Source: Luteimonas marina
GTDB taxonomy: Bacteria; Pseudomonadota; Gammaproteobacteria; Xanthomonadales; Xanthomonadaceae
Direction of reading: 5' to 3'
DNA length: 64,000 nt
Assembly: GCF_007859325.1 (NCBI RefSeq)
Contig: NZ_VOHK01000004.1
Span: forward strand, 476,720-540,719
Under the pieces are notes generated by a model. The model was given only the letters and a program-made list of their open reading frames with translations, ran no database searches and was not told the DNA's origin. Both the position numbers and the translations under genes were made by a program. Within the stretch, counting starts at the first letter, position 1. Each line of letters opens with the position of its first letter. This document shows, piece after piece, positions 1 to 12,542 of the stretch.

Positions 1-33
1 CTTTTCGGCCATTTCCGCTTTGGTCAACGCCAC
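1..33 (-). CDS. ihfA: Integration host factor alpha subunit, 5' end only
   Basis: Only the first eleven codons are present: a GTG start followed by ALTKAEMAEK, which matches the conserved IhfA N-terminus. IhfA pairs with IhfB to form the DNA-bending heterodimer IHF. The gene begins 19 bp after the pheT stop codon on the same strand. This is the same pheS-pheT-ihfA order as in Escherichia coli, so it is probably co-transcribed with pheST. The rest of the gene lies outside the window. Confidence 0.85.
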   Translation of the reverse strand, partial: MALTKAEMAEK

Positions 34-52
34 GCTGTCCCCCGAGGCAACA

Positions 53-3579
<3,527 letters not shown>

Positions 3580-3586
3580 CAAAAGC

Positions 3587-3625
3587 GGGAAAAAGAAATG
3601 GGGAAGGACTTGCGCCCTTCCCCAT
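3587..3625 (-). terminator. Intrinsic terminator downstream of rplT
   Basis: On the minus strand the transcript forms a perfect 10-bp stem, ATGGGGAAGG with CCTTCCCCAT (positions 3625-3616 and 3607-3598), followed by a U-rich tract (ATTTCTTTTT). It lies 72 bp after the rplT stop codon and should end the thrS-infC-rpmI-rplT transcript, at least in part. Confidence 0.8.
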
Positions 3626-3696
3626 GCGTGTACCAGCTTGTCTCCCTTCGCCGCGCCGCCGCGCGCTTGCGCGGGCGGCCGCGATGGGGACGTGCA

Positions 3697-4056
3697 TTAC
3701 GCCGCGAGCGCGCCCTTTGCCTTTTCAGCCAGGGCCGCAAACCCGGCCGCGTCGTGCACGGCGATGTCCGCCAGCACCTTGCGGTCCAGGGTGATGCCGG
3801 CCTTGAGCAGGCCGTTCATGAAGCGGCTGTAGCTCAGGCCGTTGATGCGGGCCGCCGCATTGATGCGGGTGATCCACAGCGAACGGAAATTGCGCTTCTT
3901 CTGCTTGCGGCCGATGTAGGCGTACTGGCCCGCCTTGATGACCGCCTGCTTGGCGACGCGGAAGACCTTGCGACGGGCGTTGTAGTAGCCCTTCGCGCGG
4001 CCGAGAACCTTCTTGTGACGACGGCGCGCCTGCACGCCACGCTTGACTCGTGCCAT
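3697..4056 (-). CDS. rplT: 50S ribosomal protein L20
   Basis: This 119-residue basic protein begins [18 protein letters not shown], the diagnostic L20 N-terminus. L20 binds 23S rRNA early in assembly of the large subunit. In E. coli it also represses its own operon by binding the rpmI leader. Whether that control exists here cannot be judged by eye, because the infC-rpmI spacer carries a repeat insertion. The gene starts 13 bp after the rpmI stop codon. Confidence 0.98.
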   Translation of the reverse strand: MARVKRGVQARRRHKKVLGRAKGYYNARRKVFRVAKQAVIKAGQYAYIGRKQKKRNFRSLWITRINAAARINGLSYSRFMNGLLKAGITLDRKVLADIAVHDAAGFAALAEKAKGALAA

Positions 4057-4069
4057 TGTTCAGCCCTCC

Positions 4070-4267
4070 TCAGAGATAGGGAAGCATGCGGTCCAGACGG
4101 CCCGCGTCCTCGGCACGAACGTGGTTCGTCTGCCGGAGGTTGCGCTTCCGCTTGGTCGCCTTCTTGGTGAGGATGTGGCTGCGGTTGGCGTGGCCTGCCT
4201 TGTACTTGCCGGAAGCGGTCTTCCGGAAGCGCTTGGCCGCGCCCCGATGCGTCTTGATCTTGGGCAT
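4070..4267 (-). CDS. rpmI: 50S ribosomal protein L35
   Basis: This is a 65-residue basic protein of normal L35 length. It starts [17 protein letters not shown] and ends with the typical [12 protein letters not shown] tail. It is a structural protein of the large ribosomal subunit. It lies between infC and rplT in the conserved order and probably shares their transcript. Confidence 0.98.
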   Translation of the reverse strand: MPKIKTHRGAAKRFRKTASGKYKAGHANRSHILTKKATKRKRNLRQTNHVRAEDAGRLDRMLPYL

Positions 4268-4524
4268 TGCGATGTCCTTGGGGTCGTTTCTAGTACTGGC
4301 CCGGGCGCCGTTCCCCAGTCGGTGCTTTGCGGCTACGCCGCGAAGCTCCGCCTGCGGACGGGCTTTCCATCCTGCCTGGCCGGTTTGTAAGCCACTGATT
4401 CCAAAAGGGATCAGGGCGGGTCCAAAGGTGTTGCGTACAGCTCCCGGGGAACCGGGCCGGGCATTATGCCGGCTTGTGGATTTCCTTGCAAATCAGGGAG
4501 TTTGGGAGCCGGCGGCTTTCTGCT

Positions 4525-4649
4525 CCCTCCCCCGCCTGCGGGGGAGGGCTGGGGTGGGGGCCAACGGCGTGGCGGTGGCTTCAGAAAAGCGAAGAGCGCC
4601 TTCCGGCGCTCTCCCCCACCCTTAACCCTCCCCCGCAAGCGGGGGAGGG
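4525..4649. repeat. Family D palindrome pair in the infC-rpmI spacer
   Basis: Two near-identical 24-bp palindromes, CCCTCCCCCGC then a two-base loop then GCGGGGGAGGG, lie at 4525-4548 and 4626-4649. Inside them is a further inverted repeat, GGGTGGGGG facing CCCCCACCC. Together they would fold into one large composite hairpin. The whole spacer from 4268 to 4684 contains no gene. This element occupies about a third of it, and the rest shows nothing recognisable apart from the expected rpmI leader position. Confidence 0.75.
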
Positions 4650-4684
4650 GAACAGTTGGCCTCACGCGCCTGCGGCGCGTGAGT

Positions 4685-5206
4685 TCACTTCTTCTTGGGG
4701 GCAATCATCATCACCATCTGCCGCCCTTCCAGGCGCGGGCGCGATTCGATGACGATGTCCTCGCCGAGGTCGGCCTCGATCCGCGCGGCCATCTCGCGGC
4801 CGAGCTCCTGGTGGCTCATCTCGCGGCCGCGGAAGCGGATGTTGACCTTGATCTTGTCGCCTTCCTCGAGGAAGGCGCGCATCTTGCGCAGCTTGATCTG
4901 GTAGTCGCCCTCGTCCGTGACCGGACGGAACTTCACTTCCTTGATCTCGACCTGCTTGGTCTTCTTCTTGGCCTCGTTGGCCTTCTTCTGCAGGTCGAAC
5001 TTGAACTTGCCGAAGTCCATGATCTTGCAGACCGGCGGATCCGCATTGGGCTGGATCTCGACCAGGTCGAGGCCTTCGTCCTCGGCCATCTGCAATGCTT
5101 CGTCGCGCGACAACACGCCGACCATTTCTCCGTCGGAACCGATCACGCGCACGCGCGGCACGCGGATTTCGTTGTTGCGGCGATTCTGCTTGTCTGGGGT
5201 GCTAAT
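4685..5206 (-). CDS. infC: Translation initiation factor IF-3, ATT start
   Basis: This 173-residue factor binds the 30S subunit, prevents premature 50S joining and checks start-codon fidelity. The N-terminal region [20 protein letters not shown] is complete only if translation begins at ATT (5206-5204). GGAG sits 7 nt upstream of that codon, in the sequence TCCGGAGACGCAGT. A GTG further in would delete the first 15 conserved residues. A non-canonical AUU start is the known basis of IF-3 autoregulation in E. coli: the factor discriminates against its own start codon. The protein ends [10 protein letters not shown]. The thrS stop codon lies 97 bp upstream. Confidence 0.95.
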   Translation of the reverse strand: MSTPDKQNRRNNEIRVPRVRVIGSDGEMVGVLSRDEALQMAEDEGLDLVEIQPNADPPVCKIMDFGKFKFDLQKKANEAKKKTKQVEIKEVKFRPVTDEGDYQIKLRKMRAFLEEGDKIKVNIRFRGREMSHQELGREMAARIEADLGEDIVIESRPRLEGRQMVMMIAPKKK

Positions 5207-5303
5207 ACTGCGTCTCCGGAATGGAAAAAGCCGGCGGCATGAGGGGGGCGCCCGCCGGGCCGCTCGTACAGATTTTTAACGGAATCCGGCCCGGATACAA
5301 CCG

Positions 5304-7208
5304 TCAGGCCCGGAATTCGCCGGCCAGCCGGTCCGCGAAGGCTTCGACCGCCATCGTCCCCAGGTCCTCGCCCGCCCGGGTCCGGACCGCCACCGTGCCC
5401 GTTTCCCGCTCGCGGTCGCCCACGACCAGCAGATAGGGTACCCGCTGCAGGGTGTGTTCGCGGATCTTGTAGCCGACCTTCTCGTTGCGGATGTCGGATA
5501 TGGTCCTGAATCCCTTCGAATTCAAGGCCTTGGCCACATCGACGACGGCGTCGGCCTGGGCGTCGGTGATGTTCATGACCACCGCCTGGACCGGCGCCAG
5601 CCAAGCCGGGAAGCTGCCGGCGTGGTGCTCGATCAGGATGCCGATGAAGCGCTCCATCGAGCCGACGATGGCCCGGTGCAGCATCACCGGGGTCTGCTTC
5701 TGGCTGTGCTCGTCGACGTATTCGGCGCCCAGGCGGCCGGGCATCATGAAGTCAACCTGCATGGTCCCGAGCTGCCAGGTGCGCCCGATCGCGTCCTTGA
5801 GGTGGTACTCGATCTTGGGGCCGTAGAAGGCGCCCTCGCCCGGCAGCTCCTGCCACGCCACGCCCGAGGCGCGCAGGGCCGAGCGCAGGGCGTCCTCGGC
5901 CGTGTCCCAGGTGGCGTCGTCGCCGAGTCGCGGTTCCGGGCGCAGCGCGATCTTGATCTGGATGTCCTCGAAGCCGAAGTCGGCGTAGACCCTGAGCGCC
6001 TGCTCGTGGAACGCGCGCACCTCGTCCTCGACCTGGTAGGGCGTGCAGAACACGTGGCCATCGTCCTGGGTGAAGCCGCGCACGCGCAGGATGCCGTGCA
6101 GCGCGCCGGAGGGCTCGTTGCGGTGGCAGGCGCCGAACTCGCCGTAGCGGATCGGCAGGTCGCGGTAGCTGTGCAGGCCCTGGTTGAACACCTGGACGTG
6201 GCCCGGGCAGTTCATCGGCTTCACCGCGTAGGTCCGCTTCTCGGACTCGGTGAAGAACATGTTGTCCTTGTAGTTGTCCCAGTGGCCGGACTTCTTCCAC
6301 AGCTCGACGTCGAGGATCTGCGGGCAGCGCACCTCGCCGTAGCCGGTGTCGCGGTAGACCTTGCGCATGTACTGCTCGACCACCTGCCACACCGCCCAGC
6401 CCTTCGGGTGCCAGAACACCAGGCCCGGCGCCTCTTCCTGCAGGTGGAACAGGTCCTGCTGCTTTCCGATGCGGCGGTGGTCGCGCTTCTCGGCTTCCTC
6501 GATGCGCTGGATGTAGGCGGCGAGCTGCTTCTTGTCCGCCCAGGCCGTGCCGTAGATGCGCTGCAGCTGTTCGTTCTTCGAGTCGCCGCGCCAGTACGCG
6601 CCGGAGATACGGGTCAGCTTGAAGGCCTTGAGGAAACGCGTGTTCGGCACGTGCGGGCCGCGGCACATGTCGACGTATTCCTGGTGGTGGTACAGGCCCA
6701 TCGCGGTGACTTCCGGACCCATGTCGTCGATCAGGCGCAGCTTGTAGTCCTCGCCGCGGGCCTTGAACGTGGCCACGACCTCGTCGCGCGGGGTCATCTT
6801 CTTGACCACGTCGTACTCGGTGTCGATCAGCTCGGCCATGCGCTTCTCGATTGCCGCCAGGTCCTCGGGCGTGAACGGGCGCTCGTGCCAGATGTCGTAG
6901 TAGAAGCCGTCGTCGATCACCGGGCCGATCACCATCTTGGCCTCGGGATAGAGCTGCTTGACCGCGTGCCCGACGAGGTGGGCGGCGGAGTGGCGGATGA
7001 TCTCGACGCCTTCCGCGTCCTTCGACGTGAGGATCTGCAGCGTGGCGTCATGGTCGATGAGGTCGGAGGCGTCGACCTGGCGGCCGTCGACCTTGCCGGC
7101 CACGGTGGCCTTGGCCAAGCCGGGGCCGATCGACTGGGCGACGTCCATCACCGAAACGGGATGGTCGAATTCGCGGCGGCTGCCGTCTGGGAGGGTGATC
7201 GTGATCAT
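5304..7208 (-). CDS. thrS: Threonyl-tRNA synthetase
   Basis: This is a 634-residue class II synthetase that charges tRNA-Thr. The chosen start is [14 protein letters not shown], which gives the standard TGS domain at residue 1. A longer reading starts inside a family B repeat at 7250 and is unlikely. The editing domain carries HSAAHLVGH near residue 70. The zinc and catalytic site shows MNCPGH near 332, the GHVF histidine near 383, and [11 protein letters not shown] near 508, matching the E. coli Cys334/His385/His511 set. The C-terminal anticodon-binding domain is intact. The upstream leader has a candidate Thr-codon attenuator. It is the first gene of the run thrS-infC-rpmI-rplT. Confidence 0.97.
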   Translation of the reverse strand: MITITLPDGSRREFDHPVSVMDVAQSIGPGLAKATVAGKVDGRQVDASDLIDHDATLQILTSKDAEGVEIIRHSAAHLVGHAVKQLYPEAKMVIGPVIDDGFYYDIWHERPFTPEDLAAIEKRMAELIDTEYDVVKKMTPRDEVVATFKARGEDYKLRLIDDMGPEVTAMGLYHHQEYVDMCRGPHVPNTRFLKAFKLTRISGAYWRGDSKNEQLQRIYGTAWADKKQLAAYIQRIEEAEKRDHRRIGKQQDLFHLQEEAPGLVFWHPKGWAVWQVVEQYMRKVYRDTGYGEVRCPQILDVELWKKSGHWDNYKDNMFFTESEKRTYAVKPMNCPGHVQVFNQGLHSYRDLPIRYGEFGACHRNEPSGALHGILRVRGFTQDDGHVFCTPYQVEDEVRAFHEQALRVYADFGFEDIQIKIALRPEPRLGDDATWDTAEDALRSALRASGVAWQELPGEGAFYGPKIEYHLKDAIGRTWQLGTMQVDFMMPGRLGAEYVDEHSQKQTPVMLHRAIVGSMERFIGILIEHHAGSFPAWLAPVQAVVMNITDAQADAVVDVAKALNSKGFRTISDIRNEKVGYKIREHTLQRVPYLLVVGDRERETGTVAVRTRAGEDLGTMAVEAFADRLAGEFRA

Positions 7209-7245
7209 GGGGGCCAATGGCTGGGGATTAACGGTCTGAACTGTC

Positions 7246-7312
7246 GTCATCCCGGCGAAAGCCGGGATCCATGTTGCTGTTCAAGATGGATCCCGGCTTT
7301 CGCCGGGATGAC
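7246..7312. repeat. Family B palindromic repeat in the thrS leader
   Basis: An inverted pair, GTCATCCCGGCGAAAGCCGG and its mirror CCGGCTTTCGCCGGGATGAC, is separated by about 25 bp. It lies between the candidate attenuator and the thrS start codon, so it would fold as a stable hairpin in the thrS mRNA leader. Confidence 0.8.
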
Positions 7313-7351
7313 GGCTTGTTGGTTCTTCGCTGGCTGAAAAGCCGCGGTCAC

Positions 7352-7488
7352 AAAAAAAGCGCCGCGAGGGCGCCCAGCGGGTGGCCTCGTCGGCAGGTCA
7401 GCGATGGGCGTCGGTAGTGCTCATGTCGCACGCTCGGCCGGCGTTTCCGCGGGCCACCTTCGGTGTCGGGTTCCTGCCGGCGATTCTA
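7352..7488 (-). promoter_or_regulatory. Candidate threonine attenuator for thrS
   Basis: Read on the minus strand, the order is a -10-like TAGAAT (7488-7483), the short ORF at 7424-7398, then a GC stem GCGCC-CTCGC-GGCGC (7373-7359) followed at once by seven T residues (7358-7352). That is a textbook intrinsic terminator placed about 145 bp before thrS. An alternative pairing of CGAGG (7389-7385 on the minus strand) with CCTCG overlapping the terminator arm could act as antiterminator. The -35 box is poor. The arrangement fits ribosome-mediated attenuation, in which shortage of charged tRNA-Thr would raise expression of the thrS operon. Confidence 0.55.
7398..7424 (-). CDS. Candidate thrS leader peptide MSTTDAHR
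   Basis: This eight-codon ORF (ATG AGC ACT ACC GAC GCC CAT CGC TGA) has two adjacent threonine codons. It sits just upstream of an intrinsic terminator in front of the threonyl-tRNA synthetase gene. The Shine-Dalgarno match is weak (GAGCG upstream). Its placement and codon content are the reason to call it; at this length it could occur by chance. Confidence 0.45.
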   Translation of the reverse strand: MSTTDAHR

Positions 7489-7570
7489 GCGCGGATCGGC
7501 GCATGCTGCACTGCACAGAACGGCGTCCGGACGCGGATGGCATCATGGCCCGGCACCCGGCGTCATCGGC

Positions 7571-8608
7571 ATGAACAGCATCCGCGGCAAGCCCACCTCG
7601 CTCGACATCGCGCACCTGGCCGGGGTCTCCCAGCCGACGGTGTCGCGCGCGCTGCGCGGCAGCCCGATGGTCAACGAGGAGACCCGCAAGCGCATCCTCG
7701 CGATCGCCGAGCAGCTCAACTACAAGGTCGACAAGAACGCCTCCGGCCTGCGCCGCCAGCACGCCGGCACCCTGGCGCTGCTGCTGTTCGAGGACCCGAC
7801 CGCGGACGAGTCGCACATCAACCCGTTCTTCCTGCCGATGCTGGGCTCGGTGACCCGCGCCTGCGCGCGCCACGGCCAGGACCTGCTGATCTCGTTCCAG
7901 CAGCTGTCCGACGACTGGCACGCCGAGTACGGCGACAGCCACAAGGCCGACGGTCTGATCCTGCTCGGCTACGGCGACTACCTCGCCTACCAGGGCAAGC
8001 TGAAGAAGCTGGTGGAACAGGGCACGCCGTTCGTGCGCTGGGGCGCGGTGATGCCGGACCAGCCGGGGCTGTCGATCGGCTGCGACAACGTCGGCGGCGG
8101 GCGGCTGGCCGGCGAGCACCTGGCCGCGCTCGGCCGACGTCGCATCGCCTTCCTCGGCGACGCCTCGAACCACTACCCCGAGTTCCTCGACCGCTACCGC
8201 GGCTGCGAGGACGCGCTGCAGGCGGCCGGCCTGTCGCTCGACCGCGCGCTGCAGGTGGACGCCGAGAGTGCGGAGGATTCGGGCTACGCGGCGGCGATGG
8301 CGCTGCTCGAACGCGGCCTGCCGTTCGACGCGGTGTTCGCCGCCAGCGACCTGATCGCGATCGGCGCCATGCACGCCTTCCACGAGCGCGGCCTGCGCAT
8401 TCCCGAGGACGTGGCGATCGTCGGCTTCGACGACATCCCGGCCGCGCGCATCGCCACGCCCGCGCTGACCACGGTGGTGCAGGACACGATCCGCGCCGGC
8501 GAACTGCTGGTCGAGGCGCTGGTGCGGATGATCAACGGCGAGCCGGTGGACAGCACCCGGCTGACGACTTCGCTGGTGGTGCGCAAGTCGACCGGGGCGG
8601 GAGCTTAG
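7571..8608 (+). CDS. LacI-family transcriptional regulator
   Basis: This 345-residue repressor-type regulator has an N-terminal helix-turn-helix (TSLDIAHLAGVSQPTVSRAL, about residues 9-28), a hinge, and a periplasmic-binding-protein-like effector domain ending in VGFDDIPAARIATPALTTV. It stands at the edge of an alpha-glucan locus (amylase, transporter, alpha-glucosidase, TonB receptor). It is the obvious candidate regulator for the 14-bp near-palindrome at 12447 and 14437, whose central CpG is typical of LacI-family operators. The effector is probably a malto-oligosaccharide, by context only. Confidence 0.9.
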   Translation: MNSIRGKPTSLDIAHLAGVSQPTVSRALRGSPMVNEETRKRILAIAEQLNYKVDKNASGLRRQHAGTLALLLFEDPTADESHINPFFLPMLGSVTRACARHGQDLLISFQQLSDDWHAEYGDSHKADGLILLGYGDYLAYQGKLKKLVEQGTPFVRWGAVMPDQPGLSIGCDNVGGGRLAGEHLAALGRRRIAFLGDASNHYPEFLDRYRGCEDALQAAGLSLDRALQVDAESAEDSGYAAAMALLERGLPFDAVFAASDLIAIGAMHAFHERGLRIPEDVAIVGFDDIPAARIATPALTTVVQDTIRAGELLVEALVRMINGEPVDSTRLTTSLVVRKSTGAGA

Positions 8609-8637
8609 GGCATTTTCGACTCAGATGTTGACATCTC

Positions 8638-8726
8638 CGTCGTCCCCGCGAAGGCGGGGATCCAGTGTCTTTGCTGTTGGTTTCAAAGATCAAAGACACT
8701 GGGTCCCCGCCTTCGCGGGGACGACG
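8638..8726. repeat. Family B repeat, GTCCCCGCG variant
   Basis: The inverted arms CGTCCCCGCGAAGGCGGGG and CCCCGCCTTCGCGGGGACG enclose a loop that itself has the inverted repeat CAGTGTCTTTG / CAAAGACACTG. It lies just after the LacI-family gene and could also act as a transcript 3' end. Confidence 0.75.
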
Positions 8727-8756
8727 AATATGTGAGTGTTTGCGCCAAAACTGCCC

Positions 8757-8873
8757 TAGGGATCCTCCGGACAAGTCAGGCTTTTCATTTCGAGCGCAGC
8801 GAGAAATCCCGGTAAATCAACAGCGCAGATTTCTCGCCGCGCTCGAAATGACAGTTGTTCAGAGGTTCCTTGG
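8757..8873. repeat. Family A palindromic element
   Basis: The inner arms, TTTCATTTCGAGCGCAGCGAG and TCTCGCCGCGCTCGAAATGA, are inverted repeats. Weaker outer arms, GGATCCTCCGGA and TCAGAGGTTCC, resemble the ends of the copy at 41062. The element lies between two convergent genes. Confidence 0.7.
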
Positions 8874-8905
8874 CCTGAGCGGCGGAGGCACACCGAGGCG
8901 GCGGT

Positions 8906-10582
8906 CTATTCTCCGCGGGCTCCCTGCATCAGCCGCGCAAGCTCCGCCTGCAGTTCCGGCGCATCCACCGCCGCATCGCGCAGCAGCACGCGCACGCCAT
9001 GCGCGGGCACCTCGATCTCGATGCGTTCGCCGATGCGCACGCCCGAGCCGTCGAAGGCGTCGCGCCACTCCCCCGGCTGCACCAGGGCGTCGACCACGAT
9101 GTTCCGCGCCGCATCGCCCTTGTTCAGCAGCACCAGCGCCGTCTGCGCCTCGCCTGCGTGCTGGTAGATGCGGTAGAACGCCGCGGTGTCGCCCTCGAGC
9201 AGGAGGTTCACCTGCAGCCCGCGCTGCAGCGCGGGCGTGTCGCGGCGCAGGGTCGCGATGCGCTGCAGCGGCGCGAAGATCGGGCTCTGTGGCGCGGCGT
9301 CGATGCGTTCCTGTCCGAAGTAGCTGCGATTGCCGCCGTGCTCCAGCTGGCCGCGCATGAAGCCGGTTTCCGAGCCGTAGTACAGCACCGGGATCCCACG
9401 CGCGGTGAACAGCCAGTTGTGCGCGTCGATGAAACCGGCGTCGCTGGCGTCGATCCTGGGCATGTCGTGGTTGTCGTAGAACGTGGCCAGGTCGTACGGG
9501 TTCGCGTACGGGCCGTTTTCGAGGTACAGCGCCTCGCCCAGCCGCTCGAAGCCCGCCTGGCCGCTGCCGAACACCTCGACCATCGCCGTCTTCATCGGGA
9601 AATCGAGCACGCTGATGCCGCCGTTCTCGGGCAGCGTGAACGGCGCGATGTTCACCGCCACGTCGTCGAACGCCTCGCCGAACATGTACATGCCCGGGTG
9701 TTCGGCGCGAATGCGGTCAGAGAAGGTCTTCCAGAACGACAGCGGCTGGTGGCGGATGGTGTCGATGCGCAGCGCGTCCACGCCCTGCCCGATCCAGTGC
9801 AGGTAGGCGCCGACCAGGTAGTCCATCACCTCCGGGTTGTCGGCGTCGAAGTCGCTCAGCTGCACCAGGTCGCGGCTGGTGTTGTAGAAACGGTGCAGCG
9901 GATTGTTCGCCGGATCGAGCTGTTCGGGCGGCAGGTTGCCGTGATCGGCGACCAGTTCGCCCCGTGCATCGAAGATCTGCCCGAACTGTGGCTGCCGCAC
10001 CGGCATCGTGAACGCCGGCGAGCCGTGGTTGCCGACCACGTCGAGGATGGTCTTGAGCCCGCCCTCGCGCAGGCCCGACGTCAACCCGGCGAAATCCAGG
10101 TCGGCGCTGGGCAGGTGCTCGTCGAGCCGGTAGAAGTTCACGCCCCAGTAGCCGTGGTAGCCGGTCTTGCCGCGGTCGGTGCCGAAGCCGGTGCAGGTGA
10201 TCTCGTCGCCGCCGGTGAAGGCCTGGTCGGGATTGTCGATGATCGGCGTGAGCCAGACCGCGGTGAAACCGAGTCCGCGGATGTAGCCGGCGTTGTCGAG
10301 CAGCCCACGGAAGTCGCCGCCGAGGTAGCCGACGTTGCCGGTGACGCCGTCGCACGGCGCGAGCGGGACGTCGAAGGTCGGGTGTTCGCCGCCCTGGTCG
10401 CGATGGTCGTTGTCCGGATCGCCGTTGACGAAGCGGTCGGTCAGCACGAAATAGATCGACTCCGACGCGAACGGTTCGAGCGTGCCGTAGGCCTCGCCGG
10501 CGGCCGGCGCCGGCCGGTCCACGTCCGCGCACGCGGACAGCGCAAGGGGCAGCATCAGCAACAGCGCGGAACGGATTCTCAT
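8906..10582 (-). CDS. GH13 alpha-amylase family lipoprotein
   Basis: This 558-residue glycoside hydrolase of family 13 is exported and lipid-anchored, with a signal peptide ending in the lipobox LSAC at Cys18. The start at 10582 has AGGAAG upstream. The catalytic triad is visible as the Asp in ALRIDTIRH (near 272), the Glu in MFGEAFDD (near 301) and the Asp in YDNHDMPRID (near 371). A C-terminal beta domain follows. It probably cleaves starch or maltodextrins at the cell surface or in the periplasm. It lies 191 bp after the MFS transporter gene on the same strand, so the two may form an operon. Confidence 0.92.
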   Translation of the reverse strand: MRIRSALLLMLPLALSACADVDRPAPAAGEAYGTLEPFASESIYFVLTDRFVNGDPDNDHRDQGGEHPTFDVPLAPCDGVTGNVGYLGGDFRGLLDNAGYIRGLGFTAVWLTPIIDNPDQAFTGGDEITCTGFGTDRGKTGYHGYWGVNFYRLDEHLPSADLDFAGLTSGLREGGLKTILDVVGNHGSPAFTMPVRQPQFGQIFDARGELVADHGNLPPEQLDPANNPLHRFYNTSRDLVQLSDFDADNPEVMDYLVGAYLHWIGQGVDALRIDTIRHQPLSFWKTFSDRIRAEHPGMYMFGEAFDDVAVNIAPFTLPENGGISVLDFPMKTAMVEVFGSGQAGFERLGEALYLENGPYANPYDLATFYDNHDMPRIDASDAGFIDAHNWLFTARGIPVLYYGSETGFMRGQLEHGGNRSYFGQERIDAAPQSPIFAPLQRIATLRRDTPALQRGLQVNLLLEGDTAAFYRIYQHAGEAQTALVLLNKGDAARNIVVDALVQPGEWRDAFDGSGVRIGERIEIEVPAHGVRVLLRDAAVDAPELQAELARLMQGARGE

Positions 10583-10667
10583 TGGCATTCTTCCTCGAAA
10601 CACGAAATTGTCATCACGGGCGCCGGGCCATCACCCCGGCATGAAACCGTCGAACCGCGGGCAAGCC

Positions 10668-10753
10668 TGTCATCCCGAACGCAGTGAGGAATCTGCTCCA
10701 CGCAGCCATCGACCACCGGAATGGCGGATCCCTCACTGCGTTCTGGATGACAT
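10668..10753. repeat. Family A repeat, CATCCCGAACG variant
   Basis: The inverted arms TGTCATCCCGAACGCAGTGAG and CTCACTGCGTTCTGGATGACA are separated by about 40 bp. The element sits between the MFS transporter stop codon and the amylase start, inside the presumed operon. Confidence 0.7.
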
Positions 10754-10773
10754 CGGCATTGCGGTGGTCATCG

Positions 10774-12267
10774 TCAATGCGACGAAACCGGACCCGCCTC
10801 GCTCCCCCGCGGCAGCCGCACCAGCAGCACGCACAGGCCGGCGACGATCAGGCTGGCGCCGCCGATCGCCAGCGCCCAGATCGGCTGCCCGCCGAACAGC
10901 GCGCGCAGCAGGAAGCCGAGCAGGCTCGCCGCGACGATCTGCGGGATCACGATGAAGAAGTTGAAGATGCCCATGTATACGCCCATCTTCCTCGCGGGCA
11001 GGGTTTCGGACAGCATCACGTAGGGCAGCGACAGGATCGATGCCCAGGCGAAGCCGACGCCCACCATCGACAGCAGCAGCCATTGCGGGTCGCGGATCAC
11101 GGCGATCGACAGCAGCCCGGCCCCGCCCAGCGACAGGTTGACGAGGTGGCTCACGCGCGGACCCAGCGCGCGCACCAGCCACGGGATCGCGATGGCCGCC
11201 AGCGCGGCGAAGCCGTTGTAGGCGGCGAACAGCACGCCGACCCAGTTGGCGCCCTCGTTGTACGCGGCCGAGGTCGGGTCGCTGCTGCCGAAGTGCACGT
11301 CGGCCACCGCCGCGGTGGTGTAGATCCACATCGCGAACAGCGCGAACCACGAGAAGAACTGCACGATGGCCAGGCGACGCATGGTCGAGGGCATCGCGCG
11401 CATGTCCGCGACGATGGTCGGCAGCATGCCGCCGGGCGGGAACACCCGCGCCAGCAACAGCAGCAGGCCGTAGGCGGCGAGCATGCCGGCCAGCACGTAC
11501 AGCATCCGGTCCCAGCCGCGGGCGAAGATCAGCGCGGCCAGCCCCGCGCCCGCCAGCAGCCAGGCCAGCGCGGCGCCCATCGGCGCGCTGCCGGCGCAGG
11601 ACTGCGGCGACAGCGGTTCGGCATCGTCGAACGACGCGAGCACGTCCGGCGGGTATTCGCGGCTGCGCAGCACGGTCCAGCCGATCGCGGCGAACACTAC
11701 CGCGCCCCCCAGGTAGAACGCATAGCGCACCGTGTCCGGCACTTCGCCGGGCGCGGCGGTGTTGGCCACGCCCCATTTTGCCAGCAGCCACGGCAGCAGG
11801 CTGGCGACCACCGAGCCGACGCCGATGAAGAAACTCTGCATCGCAAAGCCGGCTGGACGCTGCCGCGGCGGCAGCTGGTCGCCGACGAAGGCTCGGAACG
11901 GCTCCATCGAGATGTTGATCGAGGCGTCGAGGATCCACAGCGTGCCGGCGGCGATCCACAGCGCCGGCGAGTTGGGCATCACGAACAACGCGAGCGTGGT
12001 GACGATCGCGCCCACGAGGAAGTACGGGCGCCTGCGCCCGAGCCGCGTCCAGGTCCGGTCGGAGAGATAGCCGACGATCGGCTGCACCAGCAGCCCGGTC
12101 AGCGGCGCGGCGATCCACAGCCCGGCCACCTGGTCGACCTCGGCGCCCAGCGTCTGGAAGATCCGGCTGACGTTCGCATTCTGCAGCGCGAGGCCGAACT
12201 GGATCCCCAGGAACCCGAAGCACATGTTCCAGATCTGCCAGAACGACAGTTGCGGCTTGCTCGCCAT
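10774..12267 (-). CDS. MFS sugar transporter, GPH/SLC45-like
   Basis: This is a 497-residue inner-membrane permease with about twelve hydrophobic segments. It starts MASKPQLSFWQIWNMCFGFL with GGGGAGG 9 nt upstream. The loop YLSDRTWTRLGRRRPYF is the cytoplasmic signature of sugar-cation symporters of the GPH/SLC45 type. The glucan-locus context suggests uptake of maltose or short maltodextrins released by the amylase. It is divergent from the alpha-glucosidase gene, sharing a 275-bp control region that carries the candidate operator. Confidence 0.9.
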   Translation of the reverse strand: MASKPQLSFWQIWNMCFGFLGIQFGLALQNANVSRIFQTLGAEVDQVAGLWIAAPLTGLLVQPIVGYLSDRTWTRLGRRRPYFLVGAIVTTLALFVMPNSPALWIAAGTLWILDASINISMEPFRAFVGDQLPPRQRPAGFAMQSFFIGVGSVVASLLPWLLAKWGVANTAAPGEVPDTVRYAFYLGGAVVFAAIGWTVLRSREYPPDVLASFDDAEPLSPQSCAGSAPMGAALAWLLAGAGLAALIFARGWDRMLYVLAGMLAAYGLLLLLARVFPPGGMLPTIVADMRAMPSTMRRLAIVQFFSWFALFAMWIYTTAAVADVHFGSSDPTSAAYNEGANWVGVLFAAYNGFAALAAIAIPWLVRALGPRVSHLVNLSLGGAGLLSIAVIRDPQWLLLSMVGVGFAWASILSLPYVMLSETLPARKMGVYMGIFNFFIVIPQIVAASLLGFLLRALFGGQPIWALAIGGASLIVAGLCVLLVRLPRGSEAGPVSSH

Positions 12268-12446
12268 CCAATCGAACCTCCCCTTGCGACGCGTGCATTG
12301 TCCCCGGATTGCCGGCGGCTGTCCTTGCCGCATCGCAGCAACCCACGCCCCCGCGACCGCGCGACGGATTCGCGTTTTTCGCCTTGTTTCAGGCGATTTT
12401 CGCGGCCTTGCGACGACTTCGGCGCGTACGCGAACGCCATCGACCT

Positions 12447-12460
12447 GCATACGTATTCAT
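12447..12460. promoter_or_regulatory. Candidate LacI-type operator, site 1
   Basis: The 14-bp sequence GCATACGTATTCAT contains a near-perfect palindrome (TGCATAC/GTATTCA, one mismatch) with a central CpG. It lies between the divergent MFS and alpha-glucosidase genes. Exactly the same 14 bases, on the other strand, occur at 14437-14450 before the TonB receptor. Confidence 0.55.
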
Positions 12461-12542
12461 CGCCGTGCATACCCTGCCGCAGGCTTCGCCACGCGATCGT
12501 TGTGGAATAGTGGCGCCCGTCTGGAAGGGGTCGGAGTTCGGC

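Noticed and set aside
7209..7250. Longer thrS start at 7250 adding 14 residues
   Set aside because: That ATG lies inside a family B repeat, and the extra residues precede the conserved TGS start ITITLPDG.
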